64,000 nucleotides of DNA. Origin: Paenibacillus hamazuiensis. GTDB taxonomy: Bacteria; Bacillota; Bacilli; Paenibacillales; NBRC-103111. A model generated the notes under the pieces. It searched no databases, was not told the origin of the DNA, and saw only the letters and a program-made list of their open reading frames with translations. Positions 18,043-28,050 of the stretch are shown piece after piece (the stretch's first letter is position 1; each line of letters opens with the position of its first letter). The translations under genes were made by a program, and so were the position numbers. The DNA is taken from the NCBI RefSeq assembly GCF_023276405.1, contig NZ_JALRMO010000001.1:3658001-3722000 (forward strand). The letters are read 5' to 3'.

Positions 18043-20180
18043 CGGATGGTCACCTCCTGGTACACGGAATAGAAGAAATCTTTCATCTCGCTGCTAAGGC
18101 CGAACGTGATGAAGATGAGCACGCCGAGCATGGTCATGGTGAGGAGCGACAAGACGATGTTCATCGCGGTTTCGCCGACGCTGTAGTTTTGCGTCGCCTG
18201 CACCTTCCAGAACAGCAGGAGCCCTACCCAAACGAGCATGGCGAGGTGAAAGAAGCTGAAGATCGCCGACTCGCTAAGCGTCATGACGTTGGAGATGACC
18301 GTGAGCGGCAGGCCGACCAGGATGAACGGAACCATCGCATAAGCGCTGCCGTAAGCGACATCGCGAAACCGTCCTTCGCCCCGGTAAATCGTGCTGATCA
18401 AGTAGTTGGAAACGACCCAGCCCACCCACAGCACGATAAACTGCATAAAGACCGAAACCATGTTGATTTCAAGCGCCGCCTTCTTGTTGAACGAAAAGCT
18501 GGTGAACGCCTGGATGATGCCGTAAGAGATGACGGCGACGATCAGCAGAATCAAACTGCTCCACAGGCTGCCTTTTCCTTCATAACGGATCGAGCTGAAT
18601 CCGTCGAGCGGATGCCTGATGATATAAAGCGCATGCTTCAGCTGCCGGAGCAGAGGTATGGAAGCGGCTCTATCCTTCCGTATCCCGCGGAATCCGAGCT
18701 TTCGCGCGATCCTCTTGGCCAGCCAAATGATGATAACCGCCGCAATGGCAATGTTCATCATCGTGCCGAAATTTTTCTGAAACCATTTCAGACGGATTTG
18801 CCAATACGAATCGGAATATCCCTGCTGCATCCCGGCATCCAGGAACAGCTGCCTCGCCTCCTCGTATTGCCCCTTCTTGTAAGCCGCTTTGGCGAGACCA
18901 AGCATCGCCGGCGTATAATAAGCGTTCAGGCGAAGTACTTCGCGCCACGGCTTTTCGCTTTCCTCGTAGCGCCCTTCCTGGGTCAGCATATTCGCTTTAT
19001 GCACGAGCGCGCCGAATTCGGACAGCCGGTACATCTGAATCGAGCCGTTTTCCTCGTCGAGAATGAACAGCTCGTTTTTCGAATTGTTGGCGACGGCGGA
19101 CGGGCTTTTGATAACGCCCAGCTTGGAAGCCGCCGGGCTTGCATCGCCCGACCAGAAAAAGAGCAAATTCCCGTTTGCGTCGTATTGGTTCAAATATTTC
19201 ATCGACGAGTCGATGACCGTGATGTTGCCGTCCTTGTCGACGGCGATGTCGCTCAGCTGCGGCTTCAGCTTTTCTCTGCCCGGAAAGCGGACTTCGCCGT
19301 ACACTTTCTGCGTTTCGTTATCGACGTTGTCTTCGTCTTTCTGGGTCAGCAAATCTTTGCCCGCCACGTTCAGCTTCTTTACCTGCGCCTTCTCGATGTC
19401 CTTGGTGACCGTATAAATAAAGCCGTTCTGGTCGATCGTAACGCTTGCTACGGAGCCCGGCAGCTTGCTGATTTCCCGCAAATACATTTCTCTTGTATAC
19501 AGCAGCCGCTTGATCGCGTCCATGACGGAAAACTCCGTTTTATTGGCGCCGAAAAAGCTTTGAAAATTGCCGTCAGGGTCAAGCTGCAGCAAGCCTTGGT
19601 AACCTCCCAGCGTGGCGATATACAGGAAGCCGCGTTTGTCGACGACCAGCTTGATCGGGTCGTATTTGAACGATTCCGGCAAAAATTTCGATTTCGGCCG
19701 GCCGTACTCCTTGAGCAGCTTGCCGCTCGAATCCAGCTTGACGACCCGTTTGTTGCCCGTGTCGGCCACGTAGATGATGCCGTTTTTATCGACGAACACG
19801 CCTTCCGGCTTCTTCAGCGGGCTTTCCTTGACTTCGATAATGCGGACGAGCTCGCCTTTCTCGTTAAGCTGCACGATCCGGTTGTTTCCGGCATCCGCGA
19901 CGTAAATTTGGTCCTTGTCGTCGATGAACAGGTCTTTCGGCTGCTGCATCGGCGAATACGCCATTTTACCCGGATTTTTCGGATCGGGGATATAAATTTC
20001 TTTGCCGAGCACGTCAACCGGATAATAGGCGGATTGCGTCCATACAAGCCGGTCGTAGCTGTCCTTGTAGTTGGTCGCGTACGGCACGTAGGCGGCGCCG
20101 ATTCCCGGAAGCAGCAGAGCGGCGATCAGTACCGCAGCGGCTTGTATGAGCCACAGCCGTTTATGCTTGAAGGCTGACAA
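18039..20180 (-). CDS. NHL-repeat, TPR and Yip1-like membrane protein
   Basis: 713 residues. After a signal anchor (LIQAAAVLIAALLLPGIGAA) come several NHL-type beta-propeller units (KDLFIDDKDQIYVADAGNNR, GVFVDKNGIIYVADTGNKRV), with a further unit near residues 300-330. A tetratricopeptide pair follows (NAYYTPAMLGLAKAAYKKGQ), then a membrane segment near 480 and a Yip1-type region with five helices from about 560 (YISIIQ-like; LWVGWVVSNYLISTIYRGEG). The propeller should lie outside the membrane. This family sits next to DUF5696 genes in Paenibacillus import loci; its role is unknown. It could tether or gate the exoprotein or the permeases, which is inference. Confidence 0.8.
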   Translation of the reverse strand: MSAFKHKRLWLIQAAAVLIAALLLPGIGAAYVPYATNYKDSYDRLVWTQSAYYPVDVLGKEIYIPDPKNPGKMAYSPMQQPKDLFIDDKDQIYVADAGNNRIVQLNEKGELVRIIEVKESPLKKPEGVFVDKNGIIYVADTGNKRVVKLDSSGKLLKEYGRPKSKFLPESFKYDPIKLVVDKRGFLYIATLGGYQGLLQLDPDGNFQSFFGANKTEFSVMDAIKRLLYTREMYLREISKLPGSVASVTIDQNGFIYTVTKDIEKAQVKKLNVAGKDLLTQKDEDNVDNETQKVYGEVRFPGREKLKPQLSDIAVDKDGNITVIDSSMKYLNQYDANGNLLFFWSGDASPAASKLGVIKSPSAVANNSKNELFILDEENGSIQMYRLSEFGALVHKANMLTQEGRYEESEKPWREVLRLNAYYTPAMLGLAKAAYKKGQYEEARQLFLDAGMQQGYSDSYWQIRLKWFQKNFGTMMNIAIAAVIIIWLAKRIARKLGFRGIRKDRAASIPLLRQLKHALYIIRHPLDGFSSIRYEGKGSLWSSLILLIVAVISYGIIQAFTSFSFNKKAALEINMVSVFMQFIVLWVGWVVSNYLISTIYRGEGRFRDVAYGSAYAMVPFILVGLPLTVISNVMTLSESAIFSFFHLAMLVWVGLLLFWKVQATQNYSVGETAMNIVLSLLTMTMLGVLIFITFGLSSEMKDFFYSVYQEVTIR

Positions 20181-20206
20181 TATTTCTTCCTCCTTTCCTG
20201 GGGAGA

Positions 20207-20483
20207 CTGCCGATTGTCGGCCGAGGTTTTTGAAGATGGATTTGCCATAAGGTTTTGAAAGAGCTCCGAAGGAGCGAAAAAAAGATAGCGAAGGAGTAAG
20301 GGAAGTACCAGAGAAGCGAAGCGTTCGCCTTTGAAATCGTAAATTAACCTTAAAATTGATTCAAAATATTTACGATTTCAAGGACGATCGGAGGTACTCC
20401 CTTCGCCGCAGCGTCCACCCTTTTGAGCGACTGGCTCCCTGCCTTATGGCAAATCCGCTCGAAACCGAACCGTCTATCGGCAG
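20207..20483. repeat. 277-bp imperfect palindrome inside the import locus, copy 2 of dispersed element
   Basis: Outermost CTGCCGAT (20207-20214) faces ATCGGCAG (20476-20483). GGATTTGCCATAAGG (20238-20252) is exactly complementary to CCTTATGGCAAATCC (20442-20456). The inner arms carry TTGAAATCGTAAAT facing ATTTACGATTTCAA. The centre closely resembles copy 1 at 3654-3850. As RNA it would form a very long hairpin between the permease gene ending at 20491 and the gene starting at 20180. Confidence 0.85.
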
Positions 20484-20490
20484 CCCGCGA

Positions 20491-21372
20491 TTATTTAATG
20501 CCCGAATGAGCCATAGTGGCGATCACTTTGCTTTGGAACGTCAAGAAGATGATCAAATTCGGCAAAAACATGACGACCGCGGCGGCCGCGGCGGCGCCTT
20601 GGCGGGCGACGGTGTTGGCCAGGTTGTTCGTAAGCGTCTGCAGGAAAAACGGGAAATTTTTCATCTCGTCATCCTGCATGAACAACGTCGACGTTTCCAC
20701 ATTGCTCCACGAGTTTTGGAACGTCAAAATCGCGACGGTCGCTACGGCCGGCAAGCAAACCGGCATGACGATGCGCAAGAACACCATAAATTCGGGAGCG
20801 CCGTCGATGCGCGCAGCTTCCAGCAGCTCGCCCGGCACCTGATCGATGAACTGCTTCATCAGAAACACGCCGACCGGCATCGCGAGCAGCGGCAGAATGT
20901 GGCCGAAATACGTATTCATGATACCGAGGTGGCTTACGACGAGATATCGCGGAATTTGCACCGCTTCGGGTGCAAACATAAGCGTCAGGATGATCGTCGC
21001 GAATACGATTTTGTGCCCCGGAAATTTATGCTTCGAAATCGGATACGCGCACAGCGCGCTGACGACCGTCACCAGCACGACCGCGGATGCGGAAATGACG
21101 ATGCTGTTGAACAAATACCGCGTCACCGGCACCGTCGAGGACGTCGCTACGAGAAACAGCTCCATGAAATTTTGTACCGTAGGCTCGCGCACGAAAATGT
21201 TCGGCGGATAGACGAACAGCTCGTTGTACGGTTTGAACGCGTGATTGAATATATAAATGAGCGGCAGCAGCATAAAGATCGCGAACAAGACGAGCAGGAC
21301 GACAAGAACCTTCTGAAAGCCGTCCATCGCGTTCAGCTTCGACTTCTTTTTAAAAGGGAGCGGAATTCGCAT
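20491..21372 (-). CDS. Carbohydrate ABC transporter permease, MalG type
   Basis: 293 residues with six membrane segments (VLVVLLVLFAIFMLLPLIYI, FATIILTLMFAPEAVQIPRY and others). The EAA loop is ELLEAARIDGAPEFMVFLRI. It starts at the last base of the MalF-type gene upstream, so the pair is coupled. The first residues are basic and cytoplasmic as in MalG/AraQ proteins. It is followed by the long palindrome rather than directly by the next gene. Confidence 0.93.
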   Translation of the reverse strand: MRIPLPFKKKSKLNAMDGFQKVLVVLLVLFAIFMLLPLIYIFNHAFKPYNELFVYPPNIFVREPTVQNFMELFLVATSSTVPVTRYLFNSIVISASAVVLVTVVSALCAYPISKHKFPGHKIVFATIILTLMFAPEAVQIPRYLVVSHLGIMNTYFGHILPLLAMPVGVFLMKQFIDQVPGELLEAARIDGAPEFMVFLRIVMPVCLPAVATVAILTFQNSWSNVETSTLFMQDDEMKNFPFFLQTLTNNLANTVARQGAAAAAAVVMFLPNLIIFLTFQSKVIATMAHSGIK

Positions 21373-22346
21373 TATTCACCCTCCTTGGTACCGAACAAAC
21401 CCCAGCACAATTTGTTCGAAACGTACATCAAAATAAGCAAAAACACCGATACGGCCGCCGCGTACCCCATCTCGAAGCGGATGAAGCCGTAATCGTCGAT
21501 ATGGTTGATGATCAGATGGCCGGCGTATTGCGGCGTCGGGTTCGTGCCCGACAGCTCAACGCCGATTGCACCTGCTTTGAACGTGGAGACGATCGCCATG
21601 ACGGCGCCGAACAGCATTTGCGGCTTCATGGAAGGGATCGTCACGTACCAGATCTCCTGCAGCCGGCTGCTCATCCCGTCGATCCGTCCGGCCTCGTACA
21701 GCTCCTGGTTGACGTTCAGGATGCCCGCCAGCATGGCGAGGAACCCTACGCCCATGCTCGACCACAGCGTCACGACGATCATCGAGTTCATCAAATACTT
21801 TTTGTCCGTTACCCAGAGCAAAGGCTCGTCGATCGCGCCCAAATTGAGCAAAATGCTGTTCAGGTAGCCGATCCGATCGCCGGTCAGCAGCGGCAGCCAG
21901 ACGATCGACATCGCGATCCCTGCCGTAAGCGACGGGGTGTACATCGCGAGCGCAAACCATTTGCGCAAAACCGCGGGCAGCTGCGTAATAAGCCAGGCTA
22001 GCAGGAAAGCGGCGACGTAGCCGCCGGGACCTACGATGACGGCAAACTTGAACGTGTTCGGCAGCGCATATTTCAGAAACAGCAGATCCTGCGAAATCAG
22101 GTATTGAAAGTTTTGCCACCCGATGAACCGGGGCTGCTCGATCGCGTTGAAATACGTAAAGCTAAGGCCGAAAGCGGCAAGCACCGGGATCAAAATAAAC
22201 GCGACAAAACAAAGCATAAACGGAGCGATGAACAAATAGGACAGCCGGTACTGCCAAATTTCACTCAGCAGCCGTCTCCATTTTTCCGTAACGTTTACTT
22301 TGACCGCGGCTTTCGGCCGGGCCAGCTCCGCCCGGTTATTTAACAT
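21372..22346 (-). CDS. Sugar ABC transporter permease, MalF/LplB type
   Basis: 324 residues from [11 protein letters not shown], whose ATG has an AAGGGGTGG ribosome site and overlaps the binding-protein stop by 11 bases; a longer upstream reading lacks such a site. Six membrane segments are visible ([40 protein letters not shown]). The EAA loop is [20 protein letters not shown], with Gly in place of the second Ala. It forms the channel with the MalG-type protein encoded next. Confidence 0.93.
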   Translation of the reverse strand: MLNNRAELARPKAAVKVNVTEKWRRLLSEIWQYRLSYLFIAPFMLCFVAFILIPVLAAFGLSFTYFNAIEQPRFIGWQNFQYLISQDLLFLKYALPNTFKFAVIVGPGGYVAAFLLAWLITQLPAVLRKWFALAMYTPSLTAGIAMSIVWLPLLTGDRIGYLNSILLNLGAIDEPLLWVTDKKYLMNSMIVVTLWSSMGVGFLAMLAGILNVNQELYEAGRIDGMSSRLQEIWYVTIPSMKPQMLFGAVMAIVSTFKAGAIGVELSGTNPTPQYAGHLIINHIDDYGFIRFEMGYAAAVSVFLLILMYVSNKLCWGLFGTKEGE

Positions 22347-25300
22347 AGTCGTCCACCCCTTCCCACGGCTTGCTAACGACCGGCAGGTCCATCGTGCGCA
22401 GCGGATTGCCGTCCGCATCGACGAAGCCGAACTCCTGCTGCTTGCGCCGCAGCTCCCGCTCGATGTCCATAACCGCCTGCTCCAGCGAAGTGCGGTAATT
22501 CAAGCCGTCGACGACGGTGCGGTTCCACGCGTTCGTCATCTCCCGGCCGATAAAGTAGCTGCCCGGCAGATTCGGCATTTCCTTATACCATTTCCACTGC
22601 TGCAAAATGACGTTGGCGTCTTCCCGCTTCCACGGCAGCTTGGCGAAAGCTTCGATGTTGGCGGTGTTCCAGCGGAACGACACGCCGTTGAACGCCTCGA
22701 GGTCGGAGCCGTAACGTTCCTGAACGTCGGCCGACGTCCACCATTTCAAAAACTCCCACGCCCGGTCTTTTTTGTTCGATTTTTTGAAAATGACCGCCGT
22801 CGTCTGGCCGCCGCCCGCCCAGCGGGTGACGCTGCCGTCCGGCTGCTTCGTGCCCGGCAGCGGGGCGATCCCCCACGAACCGTTCAGCTCCGGCGCGGCC
22901 GCCGACAGCTGCACGTACATGTTGTAATCGGCGACGCCGATTGGTATGTCGCCTTTGCGGAAGTGCTGGTAGAAGCTCGGCACTTCCCGGTCGATGGCGT
23001 AAATGTTGAACATGTCGGTCCACATTTTGAACGCCTTGAACGACTCGGGCGTCTCCAGCGCGGTTTTCAAGCCCGTTTTTTCAAAAAACTCGGCGTTGCT
23101 CTGATAAAAATACGGGATAAATTCCTTCGGCGGTACGTAAAAGTTCATGTAATTTTGCTGCAGCGTCGGCAGCATGTCGTAAACGTCCTCCCACGTGTCC
23201 GGCAGCGCTAGGCCGAGCTTCGCCATTATGTCCTTGCGGTAAAAAAGCACCTGGAACGACTGCGTTTCCGGCAGCGCGTAGTAGCCTTTGTCATAATAAA
23301 ATGCGAGCCACGATCCGGGACTGTAGCGCTTGTAAATCGCGTCGAAATCTTTGAACTGCGACAAATCGTAGATGCTGCCCCGGATCGCGTAATCGACCGG
23401 CAAGTCCTGCGACAGCCCGAGCGCAATGTCCGGCTGAATGCCTGCGGCATTGGACAAAATGAGCAGCTGCGGGTTCGGCAGCAGGTTCACCTTCACCCGG
23501 ATGCCGGTTTCCGGCGTAAACATTTCGTCCGCCAGCTCCTGCAGCAGGTTGACGTAGTCGCGCCCGCGGTGCACCCATACGTTCAGCTCGTTGTCGTCCA
23601 TATCGCTCAGACGGGACTTCGAATCGAACGAATAGAAGAAATTTTTGACCATGCCGACCACTCTCGTAAAAAAGCCGGCTTCCATTTCCGGGAAGCTTTT
23701 ATCCGCCGGCACGATGTACAGTTCATCCAGCTGCAAAGGCTGCTGTACGAGCTGCTCGATGAACTTGCTTACCTTCTCTTGCATGGAGGTGATCTGGTCG
23801 GCATGGTAAGGGATATCGTCCACTTTATTCAGCAGCGACTGAATGTCGCTCGCCGACGTCAGCAAGCTTTGACTGATGTTGTCCTTGCGCCCGTTCACCT
23901 GCACAAGCTGCTCGGAAAGCGATGTCATCAGCTTTGCCGCTTTTTCAAGACGCGGCGGCAGGTCCGGCAGGTCCTGGGCGATTTTCCACGTGCGGTTTTT
24001 ATCGCTGACACCGCCGGTGAGCGACTTCAGATCCTGATCGACCTCGCGCAAAATATCCGTCAGCTCTTCGATGCCGATAATGATCGGCTTGAACGGATAA
24101 TGCGTCACCGCCATCGATAACGTGTGGGTGCCTTTTTCCAAATAAAAATCGTACGGTTTGCCGTCGTTGTCCTGCAAAATGACCCCTTGCCAGCCCATCG
24201 AATACGGGAAACGGTAGCCGAGCATTTCCTGAAACGGCACCTTGCCGTCGATCGCGATGCGGCGGAACGTCGACTTTTGCGAGATGACATTTTGCAGCGC
24301 CCGCACGCCGATCCGGTATTTGCCCGATTCCGTTACGGTGAACGTCCAGGAGATCTCCTGGTTTTGGTTGTACCACTTCATGCCTCCGACCGTGTTGAAC
24401 GTAATACGTCCTTTTGCCAAAGGAACGGAACGCTGGTCGGTGTCCGATACCATTTGGATGGCGGAATCGTTTTTCGCAGACATTTCCTCGGCTTGAAGCG
24501 TAATCGCTTCTGCCGTCAGCTTGCCCGATGGCGGATACGATTTCGCCACGTCGGCGTAAGATTTCAGCTCGGCTTTCGGCATGAGTTTGATCGACTCGAG
24601 CGCTACCGGCTCGTACCCTTCCAGCCGGATCGTATGTTTTCCTTTCGTAAACAGCCACTGCAGCGGGTCTGCATAAGCTCCGGCGGCATCGCGCATCGGC
24701 GCTGCCATCCAGCTGCTGATATCCTCGGACTTCGGCCGGATATCGTTGCCGTCCACGTCCTTCTTGATCGGCCTGGCATCCTTCCACTGCCGGTACAGCG
24801 TAACCGAGGACGCCTCGCGGAACGGATGCTTGCCGTCCAGCAGCACGTCCCAGGTAATCGGCTTGCGGTACCCTTTGCCGGTGAACGGGCGGTACGATAC
24901 GTGCATTTCGTAAAGTCCGTCTGCGGGTACGTCCACGGTGAATTCGATCCAGTTGTCCTTCGACGTATCCCACACGAGCACGTTCGATTTGCCTTCATAC
25001 GATTGCGCAGATGCATTGGCCGTCGCCGACTTGTTCGACGGCTTCGAAGCGTCTATGGTGATCGTTTGCGAGCCGGCCTTCCGGCCTTTGCTCTGCCAAT
25101 CCTTCAGCACCTCCGCGTAATACGGCTCAAACTCGCCGAGCTTGACCGCCTGACGCGTTTGGTTGCTCGCTTGGGCAGGGGCCCCGGCTTGCGGCTCGGT
25201 TTTGACCGTCGGCGTTTCTTGCCGCGCGGCTGCATTCTGTGAGGCCGGGGCCTGCTGCCCCGCCGCGGCGCCTGAGCTTTGCGCCTTCGGTTCATCCGCC

Positions 25301-25446
25301 GCTGCAGCGCGGGACGGCTCCGGCCACGGCACTTGCAGGCATGCCGCGGCGAGAGTTGTGGTAAGCGCTATCAAAAGGAAGCGTTTACAGCCGCGGACGA
25401 ATATAGGGTGTCGCGATGCTTTTTTCGTCGGTTGCAAAAGCTTCAA
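22336..25446 (-). CDS. Giant ABC substrate-binding protein with two CBM-like domains
   Basis: 1036 residues, about twice the usual length. A signal segment ([20 protein letters not shown]) may be a lipobox region, though not a canonical one. An Ala/Gln/Pro-rich linker runs to about 95. Two beta-sandwich modules of the CBM6/35 style follow, each ending in a small-sugar-type aromatic pattern ([40 protein letters not shown]). A helical linker lies near 480-570. The binding-protein domain proper covers about 620-1000 ([60 protein letters not shown]). The fused modules suggest capture of a polymer or large oligosaccharide at the cell surface; this is inference. Confidence 0.88.
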   Translation of the reverse strand: MKLLQPTKKASRHPIFVRGCKRFLLIALTTTLAAACLQVPWPEPSRAAAADEPKAQSSGAAAGQQAPASQNAAARQETPTVKTEPQAGAPAQASNQTRQAVKLGEFEPYYAEVLKDWQSKGRKAGSQTITIDASKPSNKSATANASAQSYEGKSNVLVWDTSKDNWIEFTVDVPADGLYEMHVSYRPFTGKGYRKPITWDVLLDGKHPFREASSVTLYRQWKDARPIKKDVDGNDIRPKSEDISSWMAAPMRDAAGAYADPLQWLFTKGKHTIRLEGYEPVALESIKLMPKAELKSYADVAKSYPPSGKLTAEAITLQAEEMSAKNDSAIQMVSDTDQRSVPLAKGRITFNTVGGMKWYNQNQEISWTFTVTESGKYRIGVRALQNVISQKSTFRRIAIDGKVPFQEMLGYRFPYSMGWQGVILQDNDGKPYDFYLEKGTHTLSMAVTHYPFKPIIIGIEELTDILREVDQDLKSLTGGVSDKNRTWKIAQDLPDLPPRLEKAAKLMTSLSEQLVQVNGRKDNISQSLLTSASDIQSLLNKVDDIPYHADQITSMQEKVSKFIEQLVQQPLQLDELYIVPADKSFPEMEAGFFTRVVGMVKNFFYSFDSKSRLSDMDDNELNVWVHRGRDYVNLLQELADEMFTPETGIRVKVNLLPNPQLLILSNAAGIQPDIALGLSQDLPVDYAIRGSIYDLSQFKDFDAIYKRYSPGSWLAFYYDKGYYALPETQSFQVLFYRKDIMAKLGLALPDTWEDVYDMLPTLQQNYMNFYVPPKEFIPYFYQSNAEFFEKTGLKTALETPESFKAFKMWTDMFNIYAIDREVPSFYQHFRKGDIPIGVADYNMYVQLSAAAPELNGSWGIAPLPGTKQPDGSVTRWAGGGQTTAVIFKKSNKKDRAWEFLKWWTSADVQERYGSDLEAFNGVSFRWNTANIEAFAKLPWKREDANVILQQWKWYKEMPNLPGSYFIGREMTNAWNRTVVDGLNYRTSLEQAVMDIERELRRKQQEFGFVDADGNPLRTMDLPVVSKPWEGVDDYVK

Positions 25447-25472
25447 CTCCTTTCCGTACTTCCGTGCGCTGC

Positions 25473-26597
25473 TTACACATCCGAGAACCTCTCACCCGTT
25501 TCAACGTGGAAAAACAACGCCTTCGACATGTCGACAGCCACTTGGATTTTATCATCTTCATCGTAGTGGTAACGCGGGTTAGCCCGCACGACCAGCATCC
25601 GCTCCTGCCCGATATCCAGATGCAGAAACCGGTCCGCTCCCATCAGCTCGCTGATTTTATGCACCCCGGGAATGACCGCCTTCGGATATGCATGGAACAC
25701 AATCTCCTCCAAGCTGACGTTTTCCGGGCGAATGCCAAGCGTAACCGTCCGGTTCACCTGCTTGTTTTGCACGAGCACGTGGGCCTTGCCTTCCGGGATT
25801 TCCAGCGAAAACCGCTGCGTATGGAACTCCAGCTTGCCCGTCTCGTTTTCGTGTATGCGCCCTTCGATAAAGTTCATCGGCGGGGACCCGATAAAACTGG
25901 CGACAAACGTGTTTTTCGGATACGTGTAAATCAACTCCGGCGTATCGACCTGCTGTATGATGCCGTCCTTCATCACAACGATTCTGTCGCCCATCGTCAT
26001 CGCCTCGATCTGATCGTGCGTCACGTAAATCATTGTCACCCCGAGCGTCTTGTGCAGCTTGATGATCTCGGTGCGCATTTGCACGCGCAGCTTCGCATCG
26101 AGGTTGGACAGCGGTTCGTCCATCAGGAATACCTGCGGATTGCGCACGATCGCGCGTCCCAAAGCCACGCGCTGCCGCTGGCCGCCCGAAAGCTGCCTCG
26201 GCTTGCGGCTGAGGTACTGCTCGATCTCGAGCACCCGTGCCGCCCGCTTGACGGCGATGTCGATCTCGTGCTTCGGCAGCTTGCGCAGCCTGAGCCCGAA
26301 GGCGATGTTTTCGTACACGCTCATGTTCGGGTACAGCGCGTAGTTTTGGAAAACCATCGCGATATCGCGGTCCTTCGGCGGCAAATCGTTCACCAGCGTA
26401 TCGCCGATGTAAATTTCGCCCTCCGAGATGTCCTCGAGTCCGGCAATCATCCGCAGCGTCGTCGACTTGCCGCACCCGGACGGTCCGACGAATACGAGAA
26501 ACTCCTTATCCTTGATCTCCAGGTGAAAATCTTTCACGACCGCCTGCTTATCTTTGCCGTACCGCTTATAGATGTGATTCATTAAAATTCTGGCCAT
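25473..26597 (-). CDS. ABC transporter ATP-binding protein, MsmX/UgpC type
   Basis: 374 residues. Walker A is [10 protein letters not shown], the Q loop is [13 protein letters not shown], the signature is [20 protein letters not shown], Walker B is [10 protein letters not shown] and the switch histidine is in [10 protein letters not shown]. The C-terminal TOBE-type domain after residue 240 ([22 protein letters not shown]) is that of sugar importers. Such ATPases often energise several importers, so this one may serve both permease pairs in the locus. It is the first gene of the run. Confidence 0.95.
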   Translation of the reverse strand: MARILMNHIYKRYGKDKQAVVKDFHLEIKDKEFLVFVGPSGCGKSTTLRMIAGLEDISEGEIYIGDTLVNDLPPKDRDIAMVFQNYALYPNMSVYENIAFGLRLRKLPKHEIDIAVKRAARVLEIEQYLSRKPRQLSGGQRQRVALGRAIVRNPQVFLMDEPLSNLDAKLRVQMRTEIIKLHKTLGVTMIYVTHDQIEAMTMGDRIVVMKDGIIQQVDTPELIYTYPKNTFVASFIGSPPMNFIEGRIHENETGKLEFHTQRFSLEIPEGKAHVLVQNKQVNRTVTLGIRPENVSLEEIVFHAYPKAVIPGVHKISELMGADRFLHLDIGQERMLVVRANPRYHYDEDDKIQVAVDMSKALFFHVETGERFSDV

Positions 26598-26720
26598 ATG
26601 TTCGCCTCCGCCATCATCCTAATTTTTTACAGATACCCTAATTACCCTCATTGTAAAACATTCGTTGTGAAGATGGTGTGAATTTAAAATCCCCCCCCTA
26701 AATCGTGTTCGCCCCCCTAA

Positions 26721-27024
26721 GTCCCCCCAACGGGGGGACCCCAGGCGCTCGGGCGCCCTGGACCCGCCTGTAGTGCGCGACTGCTCGCTTCTAATTCGCG
26801 TTTGTCGAGGCGTCGCTTTTTACCTTCGGGTAAAAAGCCTACGCCCCGACACGCTTTACTTTTGGCGCGATGCCGAGGGAGCGAGTGCGTGCCTCGGGCT
26901 CGCGGTTGCCCTTGCATGGATTTTTGCTCATGCAAAAATCCTATGCCAGGCCCGCTTTACTTTTGGCGCGATGCCGGGGGAGCGAGTGCGTGCCACGGAC
27001 ATGCTTTACTTGAGACGAAGCGGG
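26721..27024. repeat. Hairpin-rich cassette with a 101-bp repeat
   Basis: It opens with two short hairpins (GTCCCCC/GGGGGAC; CCAGGCGC/GCGCCCTGG). A long hairpin at about 26803-26851 has CTTTTTACC/GGTAAAAAG at its tip, and a second at about 26909-26950 has GATTTTTG/CAAAAATC. Each long hairpin is followed by a nearly identical 46-bp segment starting CGCTTTACTTTTGGCGCGAT (26852 and 26953). A third, truncated segment starts near 27001. No reading frame of note is present. The remaining gap between 26598 and 26720 shows no gene. Confidence 0.75.
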
Positions 27025-27314
27025 CCTCATACTGCCTGCTCTTTTGCCAAATGGCGGTCTTATCCGACAAGTGGATAATACGCAGCTAATTTGCCGCTTG
27101 CATCCTGTTCTACTCATATAAATGGAAAAACTACAGCTAATACAGCGGTTTCGGACAGATTTAACGCAATATGCCGGAATTAGATAGAGGAAATCCATTT
27201 ACTCTGCCCGTGCAAACGCTTCTGCTCCAATTAACTGCATCTTTTCCCGTTAACTGCAGCAGCAATAGCGACAGCATCGCCTGACTGCGGCAGTGCCGAT
27301 TAACCGCCCGGTTG
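27025..27314. other. Intergenic stretch without a recognised gene
   Basis: About 290 bp of lower-GC DNA between the hairpin cassette and the terminator of the next operon. It contains two TTAACTGCA motifs near 27230-27260 and one ATAGAGGAA motif near 27184 that recalls the short repeats at 10727-10916. Nothing else is visible. Confidence 0.4.
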
Positions 27315-27352
27315 CAAAAAAAGCTCCACCCGTCTGCGATACGGGTGGAGCT
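27315..27352 (-). terminator. Strong intrinsic terminator after the GyrI-like gene
   Basis: AGCTCCACCCGT and ACGGGTGGAGCT form a perfect 12-bp stem with a seven-base loop. On the minus strand seven T residues follow. Confidence 0.92.
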
Positions 27353-27372
27353 GCGTTTTAGGGCCGGCCCGA

Positions 27373-28050
27373 CTAAACCTGCAAAGGTTCGAGGGGCTGC
27401 CGAATCAGGATTTGCAATTTTTCCGGGGGATTGCAGTGAGGGTGGTTCATAAAGATCTCACGGTGCCGCCCTTTCGGCACGTAGCCTTGCTCCTCCAAGG
27501 AGCTCCGCATTTGCCGGACCGTTTCGCCGATGCCGCTGTAATGCCCGAAATGCATCAACTGGGCGCACGTCCCCTGCGAAACCTTGCCAAGTTGGAGCGT
27601 TGCACCCAGCTCCCCCAAACGGCCCCTAAGATCAGACAACGTCCGATCAAAAATAAATTCGCTCACATATTCGGGAATCCACATCATCGCGGTGAATGGA
27701 ACTTCCGTTCCGGGTTCGGCTTGTTCGGCGGCTTCGCCCCATTCCATTTCCAGCGGCATGCGGCTGTAGTTTTTGCCGAGCTCCCCAACCGTGTAATATT
27801 TGGAGCGGTTGATAAAACGCCCCATCGTCCATATTTCCTTGTAATCATACATCCGATAGATGTTGCGGGCGCCATTGCCGTGAGCGAAAATGTAATTCAT
27901 TTCCGGGATGTCGTAAACAGTGGCTTCGAGATCCTTGATCGAGTAAATCGTCTTATTCAGCTTTTTGACGTCTTCCTTATGCACCCTTTGCCGATCGATC
28001 GCCATAGAGTCCCTCTTCCCCGCAATATTATTCGCCTTTCCATACGTCAA
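27373..28050 (-). CDS. GyrI-like small-molecule-binding protein
   Basis: 225 residues. The C-terminal half matches the GyrI/SbmC-like fold: GTEVPFTAMMWIPEYVSEFI, GTCAQLMHFGHYSGIGETVR and HREIFMNHPHCNPPEKLQIL with the final LRQP-type ending (IRQPLEPLQV). Stand-alone GyrI-like proteins bind hydrophobic or cationic small molecules; some inactivate them. The first 50 residues have no clear match. It overlaps the nucleotidyltransferase-like gene by 4 bases, so the two are coupled. A true start at the internal Met (MAIDRQRVHK) is possible. Confidence 0.82.
   Translation of the reverse strand: MTYGKANNIAGKRDSMAIDRQRVHKEDVKKLNKTIYSIKDLEATVYDIPEMNYIFAHGNGARNIYRMYDYKEIWTMGRFINRSKYYTVGELGKNYSRMPLEMEWGEAAEQAEPGTEVPFTAMMWIPEYVSEFIFDRTLSDLRGRLGELGATLQLGKVSQGTCAQLMHFGHYSGIGETVRQMRSSLEEQGYVPKGRHREIFMNHPHCNPPEKLQILIRQPLEPLQV

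Noticed and set aside
26773-27089. Small proteins encoded in the hairpin cassette
   Set aside because: Reading frames run through hairpins, are Arg/Cys-rich, and lack ribosome sites.
27025-27314. Promoter or small RNA
   Set aside because: No hexamer pair, terminator or conserved structure could be defended apart from the terminator of the next operon.
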